DNA of 64,000 nt from Vibrio penaeicida (GCF_019977755.1 NZ_AP025144.1:1302001-1366000), one strand, 5' to 3'. Counted from the first letter of the stretch, positions 41,682-50,983 are shown. Numbers and translations are program-made. Notes: generated by a model from the sequence alone, not told the origin.

Positions 41682-44115
41682 GGCGCTACTTGGTCACTAT
41701 AAGCGCCACCCCTTACAGATTGTTCTCGTCTGGCTTGGATTGACTTTAGGCGTCTCCCTTCTTGTTGGTGTACTAGCCATAAACCACCACGCAAAACAAA
41801 GCTACAGCGCTGGCGAAAAACTTTTTTCTAACCCTTTGCCTTACCGTATTCGCCCTGTACACAGTGCCAATAAGATCCCCCAAGGATTCTATGTTCAGCT
41901 AAGAAGGGAAGGCTTTCATCAATGCATGCCTTTTGATGCCCACCGAATATCAACTCAAAGCGGTTTAGAACTCACTATAACGGGGCTTGATCCCGTTGCA
42001 ATGCTTGAATTACAGCAAGGTGCTTCGCTTCGAGACATCAATACCCTTAAATTAAAAGAACCACCTTATCCGATTATGGTGAGTTCAGATCTTGCCAGTC
42101 ACTTAAATTGGCATGATGGGGATTACGTTACCCTTGAAGATGGCTCGTTACTTGGTCCTCTATTGGTGGATGAGCAAAACTTGCTTTCGGGTACGCGGGT
42201 AATCGCGGACATTGCGCTAATTCGAATGTTAAGCCAGCGAACTGGTTTCGACCTCATTGCGTGCGGAAAGATGCCGCCTGAAAAAGTGGAAACACTAAAA
42301 GAACTTTTACCTAACGGTATGAAGTTTTCGCAAAATACTCGAGCGGAACTTGATTCGCTAACGTTGGCTTTTCATACCAACTTGACCGCACTTGGCATGC
42401 TTTCTTTCTTTGTGGGTCTGTTTATTTTCTATCAAGCGATGACGCTCTCTTTTGTGCAACGTCAGCCATTGGTTGGCGTATTGCGTCAAACTGGCGTATC
42501 CATGTGGCAGCTTACCTTAGCACTCGTTTATGAGCTGATTTTTTGGATCGTTATTGCTTGGCTTTGTGGAAACGTGTTTGGGTTGTTCTTAGCGAATCAA
42601 CTAATGCCGAGTGTATCGGCAAGTTTAGAGGACTTGTATAAAGCCAACGTTGGGTTGGATATTCAGTGGAGTTGGGACTGGAGTCAGAAGAGCTTATTGG
42701 TTTCAATTTTGGGTACGCTACTCGCTTGTAGTTTCCCGTTGTTCCGGCTCCTTAGAACTCAACCTGTCCAATTAAGCGCAAAGCTGTCCATTGTGCGCTT
42801 TGCAGGTAAGGAGTTTACCTTTCAGGCTATGCTGGCATGTGTATTCGTGGTGGCAGCGGTTGCGGTTCATCAAGCCAATCAAACTCAAGAGTCCGGTTTC
42901 GCTTTGATCGCACTATTGCTGATCAGCGTCGGGCTCTTTATGCCCTTTATTGTATGGAAAATCTTCAATGGGTTGTCATTCTCATTGAAATGGGTGAAAG
43001 CTCGCTGGTTTTTCGCCGACTGTGCTGCCAGCATGAGTTATCGTGGAGTGGCTGCCATGGCCTTTATGCTTGCACTCGCCACCAACATTGGTGTTGAAAC
43101 CATGGTGGGAAGCTTCCGTGAAACAACAGATAAATGGCTAACTCAGCGTTTAGCGGCAGACGTATATGTGATGCCGACCAATAATATTTCAAAGAGAATG
43201 AGTACCTGGCTATCAGATCAAGATGAAGTGAAAGAAGTCTGGTGGCGTTGGGAAAAGGAAATAAACAGTATTACAGGGACAATGCAAGCCGTCAGTACTG
43301 GTAATACAGCAGGTGAAAAAGAAGCGCTTACCCTTAAAGTTGCCATTCCCAATTATTGGTTCCATTTGCAACACTCCCAAGGCGTGATGGTGAGTGAATC
43401 TATGGCCATAAAGGCGGGAATCCGCGCGGGCGACTATATCGCGTTACCAGCGCCTTTAGATGGAAATTGGCAAGTTGTTGGAGTTTATTATGACTACGGC
43501 AACCCCTATAACCAGGTGATGTTGTCACATAGAAACTGGCTGACACATTTTGCTAATCAAGGTGAAGCTGGGTTGGGTATTATTCTCAAAGATGGCTTTA
43601 GCTCCAGCCAGTTGCTTCGAAAACTGAACCAAGAATTTAAGCTCTCACCTGAGCGAATCTACGATAACAATAAAGTGCACGATCAAGCGTTGAAGGTGTT
43701 TGACCGTACCTTTGGCATTGCAGGGACCTTGGGCAATATTACGCTCGTTATCGCTGTCTTCGGGTTGTTCTTCTCTACTCTGGCCGGTGAAACTTCACGT
43801 CAGCGACACTTTGCATTGCTCCGGTGTTTTGGCTTATCCGCTAAGGAACTCGTTCTATTGGGTGGTTTACAGCTTCTGGTGATAGGGATTTTCTCAGCGA
43901 TGATCGCCATTCCATTAGGGTTAGTACTGGCTGATCTCATGATCGACGTTGTCCTTAAACAATCTTTTGGATGGACCATGCAGCTGGAAGTGATTCCTTG
44001 GGAGTACGGCACAACGTTCGCTTGGTCATTTGGTGCGCTCATTATTGCCGGTGCGTGGCCAGTCTTTAACATGGTTCGGAAAACCCCAATGAAGTCACTG
44101 CGGGACGCGTTATAG
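41662..44115 (+). CDS. FtsX-type ABC permease, fused AttF-AttG-like
   Basis: An 817-residue inner-membrane permease. The ATG at 41662 follows GGAGG at good spacing; an earlier start inside the ATPase gene is unlikely. The first helix (IVLVWLGLTLGVSLLVGVLA) is followed by a periplasmic MacB_PCD-like domain, then FtsX helices near residues 240-390. The same pattern repeats: helix near 475, a second periplasmic part, and FtsX helices near 685-810 (LGNITLVIAVFGLFFSTLAG). Two permease halves in one chain correspond to AttF and AttG in other att operons. The last codon is two bases from the next gene. Confidence 0.87.
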   Translation: MLWPVVKALLGHYKRHPLQIVLVWLGLTLGVSLLVGVLAINHHAKQSYSAGEKLFSNPLPYRIRPVHSANKIPQGFYVQLRREGFHQCMPFDAHRISTQSGLELTITGLDPVAMLELQQGASLRDINTLKLKEPPYPIMVSSDLASHLNWHDGDYVTLEDGSLLGPLLVDEQNLLSGTRVIADIALIRMLSQRTGFDLIACGKMPPEKVETLKELLPNGMKFSQNTRAELDSLTLAFHTNLTALGMLSFFVGLFIFYQAMTLSFVQRQPLVGVLRQTGVSMWQLTLALVYELIFWIVIAWLCGNVFGLFLANQLMPSVSASLEDLYKANVGLDIQWSWDWSQKSLLVSILGTLLACSFPLFRLLRTQPVQLSAKLSIVRFAGKEFTFQAMLACVFVVAAVAVHQANQTQESGFALIALLLISVGLFMPFIVWKIFNGLSFSLKWVKARWFFADCAASMSYRGVAAMAFMLALATNIGVETMVGSFRETTDKWLTQRLAADVYVMPTNNISKRMSTWLSDQDEVKEVWWRWEKEINSITGTMQAVSTGNTAGEKEALTLKVAIPNYWFHLQHSQGVMVSESMAIKAGIRAGDYIALPAPLDGNWQVVGVYYDYGNPYNQVMLSHRNWLTHFANQGEAGLGIILKDGFSSSQLLRKLNQEFKLSPERIYDNNKVHDQALKVFDRTFGIAGTLGNITLVIAVFGLFFSTLAGETSRQRHFALLRCFGLSAKELVLLGGLQLLVIGIFSAMIAIPLGLVLADLMIDVVLKQSFGWTMQLEVIPWEYGTTFAWSFGALIIAGAWPVFNMVRKTPMKSLRDAL

Positions 44116-44116
44116 T

Positions 44117-45235
44117 ATGAGTCGTCCATCCAAATCTAAAATATTTCCAGTTCTATTCTCTATTGTTGCTCTGAGCGGCATATCGTGGATTTTTTATGAC
44201 TCCTTTTATGGTCCTGTAACAGGGGAGCATGAAAATGAAGTTAATACGGTGTTGATAGGCAGTAAAGACGCGGTATTCGAACCTGTATTACCAGATGATC
44301 CGGTGGCGATACCTGAAGACTTCAAGGAACACCCTGAATTTCAGCATGAGTGGTGGCACTTTTTTGCTAATGTTCAAGACGAGAATGAAGAACACTATGG
44401 CATTCAATGGAGTTTTTTCCGAATTGCTAGCGATGAGCGTGAAATAGGGGGTTGGCAAAGCCCACAGACCTACTTGTCGCATGTTGTTATCACATCTAAT
44501 CAAACAAGCATTAAAGAGCAAAGGGTCGCTCGTGGCGGGATCGGGCAAGCCGGTGTGCAAGATGCCCCATTTGGTATTTGGATCGATAACTGGCGTTGGA
44601 GTACAACCAGCAATGCGCCTTTTCCTAGCACTCTGAATATTGAAACCGATGAGTTTAAAGTAAACCTTCATAGCTCTACCATTGGTCCTTATGTGGTGAA
44701 TGGCGATCTCGGTTATCAGATTAAGCACGATCTTCTTCCTGTCGCGTCATTCAGTGTGGCTGCCCCGTTTATTCGTACCAAAGGGCAACTTGTTCTTGGC
44801 GGTAAAACTTACCGAGTACAAGGGGAAGCGTGGTTCAATAAAGAGTGGGGGAGTGGTTTACTTGCGGAAGGGCAACAAGGTTGGGACCAATTCTCACTTC
44901 GTCTGACAGATGGACGAACATTAATGGTCAATCAATATCGACACGTTAGGCAACCGTCCTACACTTTTGGAACCATTGCAGATAGAAAGGGAGACGTTGT
45001 TGTTCTAAAAGGCGAAGATGTCGAGATCGTTCCGATTGGCACAGCTAAGTTAAGGAATGGTCGCAAATTGCCTTTGCAGTGGGTTATTAATGTACCAAAG
45101 TACAACATTAATTTAACAACTCGAGTAATGAAAGCTGAGCAATGGTTGCCATTCGCTATCCCTTATTGGGAAGGACCTATTGTAGCTACCGGCAGCCATG
45201 AAGCCGTGGGTTTAATGCAATTGACAGGGTATTGA
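44117..45235 (+). CDS. AttH/CrtC-like lipocalin-fold protein
   Basis: A 372-residue protein with an N-terminal signal or anchor (IFPVLFSIVALSGISWIFYD). It has the AttH/hydroxyneurosporene-synthase-like pattern: FQHEWWHFFANVQDENEEHYGIQ, GEAWFNKEWGS and GWDQFSLRLTDGRTLMV. The family has a double lipocalin-like barrel and accompanies att-type ABC exporters, but its reaction or ligand is unproven. It is the last gene of the operon and is followed by a strong terminator. Confidence 0.85.
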   Translation: MSRPSKSKIFPVLFSIVALSGISWIFYDSFYGPVTGEHENEVNTVLIGSKDAVFEPVLPDDPVAIPEDFKEHPEFQHEWWHFFANVQDENEEHYGIQWSFFRIASDEREIGGWQSPQTYLSHVVITSNQTSIKEQRVARGGIGQAGVQDAPFGIWIDNWRWSTTSNAPFPSTLNIETDEFKVNLHSSTIGPYVVNGDLGYQIKHDLLPVASFSVAAPFIRTKGQLVLGGKTYRVQGEAWFNKEWGSGLLAEGQQGWDQFSLRLTDGRTLMVNQYRHVRQPSYTFGTIADRKGDVVVLKGEDVEIVPIGTAKLRNGRKLPLQWVINVPKYNINLTTRVMKAEQWLPFAIPYWEGPIVATGSHEAVGLMQLTGY

Positions 45236-45283
45236 TTGGCTTAATCTTAGAAACTAGCAATCACTCTCATAATGAGATATTTA

Positions 45284-45314
45284 AAAAACCGCGTTCTTGT
45301 AGCGCGGTTTTTTT
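45284..45314 (+). terminator. Rho-independent terminator of the att-like operon
   Basis: Arms ACCGCG and CGCGGT, extended by A-T pairs (AAAACCGCG and CGCGGTTTT), with a 9-base loop and a run of eight T residues. Confidence 0.88.
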
Positions 45315-45430
45315 GTGGGTATAAATACCAAATTAGTTGCAACGTTTAGCGTTATAAACTGTGAACGGCTATACAATAAGGGAAGTAATAATAAACTTAG
45401 TCTAAATAACAGTAAGGAATACTCTGATTA

Positions 45431-45486
45431 AAACTTGATAAGTTTCGGAAAAACCGATGTTTGAGCTCCAAACAAGCGATTTTTCC
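45431..45486 (+). ncRNA. Structured leader upstream of nhaA, candidate cis-regulatory RNA
   Basis: Three potential stems in 56 bases: AAACTT/AAGTTT (45431-45436 with 45440-45445), TGTTTG/CAAACA (45458-45463 with 45469-45474), and an enclosing GGAAAAA/TTTTTCC (45447-45453 with 45480-45486). An alternative CGG/CCG hairpin can form inside the second stem. It ends 77 bases before the nhaA ATG. NhaA genes elsewhere are controlled by NhaR and by the nhaA-I/nhaA-II RNA motifs; I could not match either by eye. It may also be a chance fold. Confidence 0.35.
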
Positions 45487-45563
45487 CAAGCGACATCACA
45501 CTATAAACTTTGAATTATTGTTTGTTAGCATTCTATTAACAAAGTAGATGAAAGGGCGATATC

Positions 45564-46733
45564 ATGAATGATGTCATTAAACACTTTTTTAAAATGGAAT
45601 CCGCGGGTGGTATTATCCTAGTAATTGCGGCTGCAATTGCTATGTTCGTCGCGAACTCCCCACTCAACGAAATGTACCAAGCTGGGTTACACACCTATGT
45701 ATTGGGCATGTCCATTTCTCACTGGATCAATGATGGCTTAATGGCTGTCTTCTTCCTTCTCATTGGTCTAGAAGTTAAGCGAGAATTACTCGAAGGCGCA
45801 TTAAAATCCAAAGAAACCGCAATCTTCCCAGCTATTGCTGCTGTTGGCGGAATGCTCGCACCTGCACTTGTTTACATCGCATTCAATAGCGGTGACCCAA
45901 CAGCAATGCAAGGATGGGCGATCCCTGCGGCAACAGATATCGCATTTGCCTTAGGTATTATGGCGCTTCTTGGTAAACGCGTACCAGTAAGCCTTAAAGT
46001 GTTCCTACTTGCTTTAGCTATAATCGATGACCTAGGTGTCGTTGTTATTATTGCACTGTTTTACACTGGCGATCTTTCGACTACTGCGCTTCTGATAGGC
46101 TTTGTTGCCACCGCTGTCTTGTTCTTTATGAACAGTCGACACGTCAGTAAGATTCGATGGTATCTCATCGTTGGCTTTATTCTGTGGGTCGCGGTATTGA
46201 AATCTGGTGTGCACGCAACGTTGGCTGGTGTAGTAATCGGCTTTGCTATTCCACTTAACGGTAACAAAGGGGAGCGGTCGCCTCTCAAGCACGTTGAGCA
46301 TGCACTGCACTCTTATGTCGCGTTCTTTATTTTGCCCGTCTTTGCGTTTGCAAATGCAGGTATATCGCTAGCTGGTGTATCCATGTCGGGTCTAACTTCA
46401 ATGCTGCCGTTGGGTATTGCGATGGGGCTATTGGTCGGTAAACCTCTTGGTATCTTCAGCTTCAGCTGGGTTGCTGTGAAGATGGGAGTGGCTAAGTTAC
46501 CAGAAGGTATCAACATGAAGCACATATTTGCGGTTTCGGTACTGTGTGGTATTGGCTTTACCATGTCGATATTCATATCAGGATTGGCGTTTGTTGATGT
46601 TAGCGCAGAATTTGATACGTATTCTCGCTTGGGCATCCTGATGGGGTCGACAACTTCAGCAATACTTGGCTACTTACTGCTTCACTTCTCCCTACCTAAA
46701 GAGCCTGTTCCGGTAGAAGAAGTACAGCACTAA
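45564..46733 (+). CDS. nhaA: Na+/H+ antiporter NhaA
   Basis: A 389-residue inner-membrane protein with 12 helices that exchanges internal Na+ (or Li+) for external protons and is central to salt and pH balance. The paired aspartates of the ion site are Asp155-Asp156 in AIIDDLGVV. The TDIAFALG motif and the VGKPLG lysine are also present. The length matches E. coli NhaA (388). AGGGCG lies close before the ATG. A structured leader and no obvious nhaR neighbour are noted. It shares a terminator with xthA. Confidence 0.96.
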   Translation: MNDVIKHFFKMESAGGIILVIAAAIAMFVANSPLNEMYQAGLHTYVLGMSISHWINDGLMAVFFLLIGLEVKRELLEGALKSKETAIFPAIAAVGGMLAPALVYIAFNSGDPTAMQGWAIPAATDIAFALGIMALLGKRVPVSLKVFLLALAIIDDLGVVVIIALFYTGDLSTTALLIGFVATAVLFFMNSRHVSKIRWYLIVGFILWVAVLKSGVHATLAGVVIGFAIPLNGNKGERSPLKHVEHALHSYVAFFILPVFAFANAGISLAGVSMSGLTSMLPLGIAMGLLVGKPLGIFSFSWVAVKMGVAKLPEGINMKHIFAVSVLCGIGFTMSIFISGLAFVDVSAEFDTYSRLGILMGSTTSAILGYLLLHFSLPKEPVPVEEVQH

Positions 46734-46755
46734 TTACAGCAGCTTTAATTAAACA

Positions 46756-46787
46756 AAAACCCCGCTAGAGATAGCGGGGTTTTTTGT
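46756..46787. terminator. Terminator between convergent nhaA and xthA
   Basis: Arms ACCCCGCTA and TAGCGGGGT with loop GAGA, flanked by an A run on the left and TTTTTTGTTT on the right; suited to both strands. Confidence 0.9.
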
Positions 46788-46804
46788 TTCAATCGATCCA
46801 ATGG

Positions 46805-47611
46805 TTATTTGAAAACAGACCAAATAGGTGCGTGATCGGATGGCTTCTCTATTCCGCGCAATTCATAATCAATATCGGCTTCAACGCACTTTTTCGCTAA
46901 GCTAGGTGTCGCTAATACCACGTCAATCCTCAGACCTCGGTTGTCATCAAACCCACGTGATCGGTAGTCAAACCAAGAGTATTTGTCCTCGACATCGGGG
47001 TGCAAGTTACGGAATGTGTCTTCAAAACCCCAATCTAATAACGTTTGTAGCCATTCGCGCTCGATAGGTTGGAAAGAACATTTTCCTGTTTTTAGCCAGC
47101 GCTTACGATTCGGTTCACCGATGCCGATATCCAAGTCGATAGGGCTGATATTGATGTCGCCCATAACAATGACCTGTTCTTCGTTGGTATGGTGATCATT
47201 AAGGTAGGTCATCAAGTCTTTGTAAAACTGTTCTTTATACGGGAACTTTGTTTCGTGTTCGACGTTATCACCTTGTGGGAAGTAGCCATTGAGTACCGTG
47301 ACTTTTTCACCATTTTCGTCTTCAAATGTCGCCATGATCATGCGCTTTTGATGATCTTCATTATCTGTAGGGAAGCCTTTTTTTACTTCGATCGGCTCTG
47401 TTTTGCATAACATAGCGACACCGTAATGTGCTTTTTGACCATGGTAGTAAACTTTGTACCCCATTGCTTCCACGTCTTCCAAAGGAAATGCATCATCATG
47501 AACTTTGATTTCCTGAAGACCGATGACATCGGGTTGGTGCTTCTCTATTAATGCTTGCAATTGGTGAAGGCGAGCTCGAAGACCATTTATGTTGAAGCTT
47601 ATCACTTTCAT
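46805..47611 (-). CDS. xthA: Exodeoxyribonuclease III
   Basis: A 268-residue DNA repair nuclease (AP endonuclease and 3'-5' exonuclease) of the EEP superfamily. Motifs are visible: [14 protein letters not shown] with the metal-binding Glu, [23 protein letters not shown] and the C-terminal RIDVVLAT and SDHAPIW with the catalytic His. The frame is open 26 codons further, but the ATG at 47611 gives the standard length and [10 protein letters not shown] start. Convergent with nhaA. Confidence 0.95.
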   Translation of the reverse strand: MKVISFNINGLRARLHQLQALIEKHQPDVIGLQEIKVHDDAFPLEDVEAMGYKVYYHGQKAHYGVAMLCKTEPIEVKKGFPTDNEDHQKRMIMATFEDENGEKVTVLNGYFPQGDNVEHETKFPYKEQFYKDLMTYLNDHHTNEEQVIVMGDINISPIDLDIGIGEPNRKRWLKTGKCSFQPIEREWLQTLLDWGFEDTFRNLHPDVEDKYSWFDYRSRGFDDNRGLRIDVVLATPSLAKKCVEADIDYELRGIEKPSDHAPIWSVFK

Positions 47612-48085
47612 TATTTTTCTATCCTCTAGTGAGACCTTGTGCGACATAAGGTATCTATTTTCATAGGTTTCGCTACAACGAATCCTCATTTTCTACACCA
47701 ATTTAAACATGTTTATTTCGGCATCTCTACCTCGACACTACCACCTGAACTCAAATGTCCTAAATTTAGACGTTTTCTCCAAAACCGCTTTAACTCTGCT
47801 GGTACTCACTTTATCTGTGTTTGTTCATAAAATTTAATTGGCTGTATGAAAAATATACAGAACTCCGTAATGTTAAGTGATGTGATCTGTCAACATTTTA
47901 GTTTTGTATCTTTGATATCGTGCTGCATCAATACTTAGATTTTTGACAATGTACGGTAATGACGATTTTTTATGGAATTTAGTGCTATCAAAGGGGTTGA
48001 GTAACAGTGTTTTGTCTAATAGTATCTGCTTTGCCGTACACACCTGCAGGGGTGTATAAGCAACCTTAATTTGTGGTACATTTTT
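47612..48085. other. Intergenic stretch between xthA and the GNAT pseudogene
   Basis: About 470 bases without a supported gene. The left part is the xthA promoter region. A TTGACA at 47943-47948 with a T-rich -10 region about 18 bases later, and the strong terminator at 48086-48116, could bracket a small RNA of about 140 bases. The -10 is poor, so this is only a suggestion. A small hairpin ACACC/GGTGT lies near 48039-48055. Confidence 0.35.
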
Positions 48086-48116
48086 CACCTACATAGCGAT
48101 ATGTAGGTGTTTTTTT
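48086..48116 (+). terminator. Strong Rho-independent terminator with no obvious gene upstream
   Basis: Arms CACCTACAT (48086-48094) and ATGTAGGTG (48101-48109) with a 6-base loop and seven T residues. The only forward transcription it could end starts in the intergenic stretch to the left, which supports an untranslated transcript or attenuation before the GNAT gene. Confidence 0.85.
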
Positions 48117-48161
48117 ATGGGTACTCATTCCCACTCTCTAATCGAATCAAATTTACACATA

Positions 48162-48668
48162 ATGATCCCAAAAATTGAAACCGATCGGCTGTTTTTAGTC
48201 GCGCCAGATAAAAGCTGTTTTGAAGCGTATGAGGCATTTTATACCGATAGTGACGCGTCAGAAGCATATGGTGGACCTATTTCACGTTCAATGGCATGGG
48301 CTCGTCTTAAAAGCGATGTTGGTGGTTGGTACGTTGATGGCTTTGGCGTTTGGGCTATCAAAGAAAAAAGTTCAGGTATAGTCGTTGGGGTTTGTGGGTT
48401 TTGGCAAGGGTTGGGCTGGCCAAGAGAGCTAACTTGGTGGTTGCTGCCAAGCTCAAGAGGAAAAGGTTACGCGATGGAAGCCACTCTTGCCGTTATCTCG
48501 TATGCTTACCGCGAGTTTGGTTGGTAAGAAGTCGAGACCTATATGAATGATGCCAATAAGCCAGCGAAATCCTTGGTCAAGCGTTTAGGTGGTGTCAAGT
48601 CGAGGAGAGAACTATTCCCCGATAACTTAAACCGCGATATTTATGTTTTCCCCGATATCGATATCTAA
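48162..48668 (+). pseudogene. GNAT-family acetyltransferase broken by an in-frame stop
   Basis: The frame begins at MIPKIETDRLFLVAPD, a normal start for RimJ/RimL-like N-acetyltransferases. It carries the acetyl-CoA motif LPSSRGKGYAMEATLAVIS. At 48525-48527, after YREFGW, a TAA interrupts the frame. The same frame then continues with the expected family ending (EVETYMNDANKPAKSLVKRL, VKSRRELFP, IYVFPD) to a second stop at 48666-48668. The interrupted protein would be 168 residues. One base change, or a sequencing error, explains it. A frame starting at 48117 runs through the terminator T run and is less likely. Confidence 0.82.
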
Positions 48669-49115
48669 GATCAACAACTTCTATAGCCATTGTCCTTCCA
48701 AGTACCTCTTCTCTGTCTCCATTTTGTGCACGTTACCGTGTTTGTTTTTACCTTTTGTATACCCCTATCTCTATCTTCTTACAGAAGTAACTTTGTTTTT
48801 TCCGTACTTTGAAAGTGTTCACACCGTGAATAAACAGCAAAAATCACTGGTGGAATACTGTTTTTATATACAGTATATTTCTAATTAATAATATGGGATT
48901 TGATGCGTTAAACAGGTGAATTCATCAAACGACTTCCATGTATGGTTATGACTTAATATATTGAATTTATAATGCTTTAAGTCAATTAGGACCGGTGTTC
49001 TTCTTTTCTAGTTTGATGAGAATGGATACGAATCAGGGTTTTTATCTCAAAACCAGTTGCAATGGAGTTGTTGTTAGCAAGGAAGCTGAATGCTCGGAAT
49101 GGTTCAGGTGACGTT
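48669..49115. other. AT-rich intergenic stretch before the SLATT-like gene
   Basis: About 450 bases of low GC content. Short frames here lack ribosome-binding sites and family similarity. The only clear signal is AGGTG just before the SLATT-like ATG at 49116. No repeat or terminator was found. Confidence 0.45.
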
Positions 49116-49616
49116 ATGGCGAAGAATTTAAATGAGGGTCAAATGGCGACTTTGATCAAATGGCGGGCGAGGTGCAAAAGGGCTCAATTGGCACATAGCT
49201 ATACGGCAATTTCTTATGGGCGTTATCATTTGCTGCTCGGTGTTGTATTGATTGTATTAACGACAGCGTCTTCTGTTTTGATTTTCGCCAGTGATGTCCA
49301 GCCCATTTGGTTATCACCAGTCGTAGGGACGTCGGCCGCTTTGTTTGCTTATTTACAAACCTTTTTAAGGCTTTCAGAAAAAGCAGACACCCATAGGCAA
49401 GTAGCAAGACGCTATGGTGCGTTAAAAAAACGGATTGAATACGTCGTGGACTTTCGTGCGCCTATAAAGGATTTGGGTACTCATATTGACGCCATTCGGC
49501 AGAAAGAAGACGAGATAGCCTCGGATGCCCCTCATGCTCTCAGCCATCGCTGGAGTAAAGCCAAAAAAGAGACGCATACAGAAAACGAGGCAGCAAGATT
49601 AATGACGCGTTTGTAA
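49116..49616 (+). CDS. SLATT-like two-helix membrane protein
   Basis: A 166-residue protein with a cytosolic N-terminal helix, two membrane helices (LLLGVVLIVLTTASSVLIFA and LSPVVGTSAALFAYLQTFL) and a charged C-terminal helix (DTHRQVARRYGALKKRIEYV). This pattern matches the SLATT group (SMODS and SLOG-associating two-helix effectors). Those are thought to form pores that kill infected cells when a partner nucleotide-sensing protein is triggered. No CD-NTase, SLOG or other sensor is next to it, so it is a solitary member and its role is open. ATG 49116 with AGGTG upstream is preferred to ATG 49062. A MITE-like repeat begins one base after the stop. Confidence 0.65.
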   Translation: MAKNLNEGQMATLIKWRARCKRAQLAHSYTAISYGRYHLLLGVVLIVLTTASSVLIFASDVQPIWLSPVVGTSAALFAYLQTFLRLSEKADTHRQVARRYGALKKRIEYVVDFRAPIKDLGTHIDAIRQKEDEIASDAPHALSHRWSKAKKETHTENEAARLMTRL

Positions 49617-49617
49617 C

Positions 49618-49897
49618 TAGGGTCTGTTGACCTTTCGTGGTTAAATTTTGTTCGAGTTCTATGCCTTTTAATCGCGGCGCAAGGTGTGTAGCCTAGTCAC
49701 TCTAAGCAAATACCTTGCAACAAAGAGTAAAAGGCATAGAGCGGGGACGCCTAGTCGAACCCTTCGGGCAGCATTTGTGGCTTATTTCTACTGCGTTATC
49801 GCTCATAGATGTAGAGCGCTACACCGAATGAGCTTTGCCTTGTATAAATCACCCACAAATTGCTGCAAAAATCATCTCGAAAGGTCAACAGACCCTA
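49618..49897 (-). repeat. MITE-like repeat, copy B (inverted relative to copy A)
   Basis: A 280-bp element with ends TAGGGTCTGTTGACCTTTC. It is the reverse complement of the repeat at 22654-22921, with an extra stretch of about 13 bases in the middle. As with copy A, it begins directly after a stop codon, is preceded by C and has TA at both borders. The right end shares its TA with another repeat. Confidence 0.88.
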
Positions 49898-50094
49898 ACC
49901 TCAGCTTTGGATAACAGAACATCTTTCTAGTCGCTGTTTGTGCCGCTAACTGTGTTGAATTCACTTGCAATAGGCTCGCTATTGGCACGTTAACTCGCCT
50001 TGTTATCAACAAAAACTTCTGACTAGAAAGGAGATAAAGTACAACTTTCATTTAATTCAATGGTTATGCTGTTTCTTATCCAAAGCTGAGGTTA
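49896..50094. repeat. Second MITE-like repeat abutting copy B
   Basis: A 199-bp element with inverted ends: the left begins TAACCTCAGCTTTGGATAA and the right, read inward, begins the same 19 bases. The rest of the ends (CAGAACA and GAAACAGC) also correspond. No coding content. It lies just before the promoter of the metal-type ABC importer. Confidence 0.82.
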
Positions 50095-50110
50095 ACTAAC
50101 GTACAAGCTA

Positions 50111-50148
50111 TTGACATGTATATCTGTAATTATGTTATGTTATAACAT
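50111..50148 (+). promoter_or_regulatory. Promoter with Zur-like palindromic operator
   Basis: TTGACA at 50111-50116 is followed after 18 bases by TTATGT, a likely -10. Overlapping it, TGTTATGTTATAACA (50133-50147) matches the central Zur consensus TGTTATANTATAACA at all but one position. ATGTTATAACAT (50137-50148) is a perfect palindrome. A repressor bound here would block RNA polymerase. The three-gene importer follows. Regulator identity is inferred from the motif only. Confidence 0.6.
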
Positions 50149-50170
50149 ATCTTTCGTTTATGGTTTCACG

Positions 50171-50983
50171 ATGTCCACACAGCATGAGCTCGTCCTCGAT
50201 GTAGAAAATTTATGTGCCAAAAGCCCGCTAGGGTGGAAGGTGTTAACGCAAGCCACTTTTAACGTATCTACAGGTGAGTGTGTGGCGATTATTGGACCTA
50301 ATGGCTGCGGTAAGTCGAGCTTGCTGAAAGCAATTTCAGGTGAGTATGAACCCATAGATGGTCGCCTTTTTATAGAAGGCATATCGGTCAGCGAAATGTC
50401 GCCGCAACAAAAAGCAAAATCCATTGCTGTTGTTGCGCAAAACGATCATGTAGATCCAAGACTTACGGTTCGTGAATATGTTTGGTTGGGTCGGGTTCCT
50501 CATACCTTTTGCTGCTCTAAAAATACTCACGTGAGAGCGGTGGAACAGGCCATTCGAGACGTTAATCTCAGTGACAAAGCCGACCGCCCGATGGGTGCGT
50601 TATCAGGTGGAGAACAACAGCGAGCAAACATAGCGAGAGCATTTGCCCAAGAGCCTAAGTTAATGCTGCTTGACGAGCCAACCAACCATCTTGATCCACT
50701 TGCCCGATTAGAACTACTGGAACTAATAAAAAACAGAAACATGGCATCCATCGCTGTATTGCATGATTTGCCGTTGGTCGCCCCCTTTGCCGACAAAGTG
50801 ATTTTGATGTCAGAGCAAAAAATAGTGAGGTGCGATACCGCTGAAGAAATCTTACAAGACAAGCACATTACCCCTGTTTTCGGGCTTCGTGTCTTAACTT
50901 TTAACCACCCGCAATTGACCAATGTCGTTCACCACTTTGAAGCGGCTGGATCACGGGTACAACCATCTTTAGGAGTTGCTTAA
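50171..50983 (+). CDS. ABC importer ATPase (BtuD/FepC-like)
   Basis: A 270-residue cytosolic ATPase. Walker A GPNGCGKSSL, Q-loop VVAQNDHVDPRLTV, signature LSGGEQQRANIARA, Walker B LMLLDEPTNHLD and switch His LHDLPL are all present. This is the FecE/BtuD type that powers import of siderophores, haem, cobalamin or metallophores. The ATG at 50171 gives a normal length. The stop overlaps the binding-protein ATG by one base. Behind a Zur-like operator, so the cargo may be a zinc chelate. Confidence 0.9.
   Translation: MSTQHELVLDVENLCAKSPLGWKVLTQATFNVSTGECVAIIGPNGCGKSSLLKAISGEYEPIDGRLFIEGISVSEMSPQQKAKSIAVVAQNDHVDPRLTVREYVWLGRVPHTFCCSKNTHVRAVEQAIRDVNLSDKADRPMGALSGGEQQRANIARAFAQEPKLMLLDEPTNHLDPLARLELLELIKNRNMASIAVLHDLPLVAPFADKVILMSEQKIVRCDTAEEILQDKHITPVFGLRVLTFNHPQLTNVVHHFEAAGSRVQPSLGVA

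Noticed and set aside
48643..48888. 81-residue forward frame after the GNAT pseudogene
   Set aside because: It overlaps the end of the GNAT frame, is made of low-complexity hydrophobic residues and has no ribosome-binding site.
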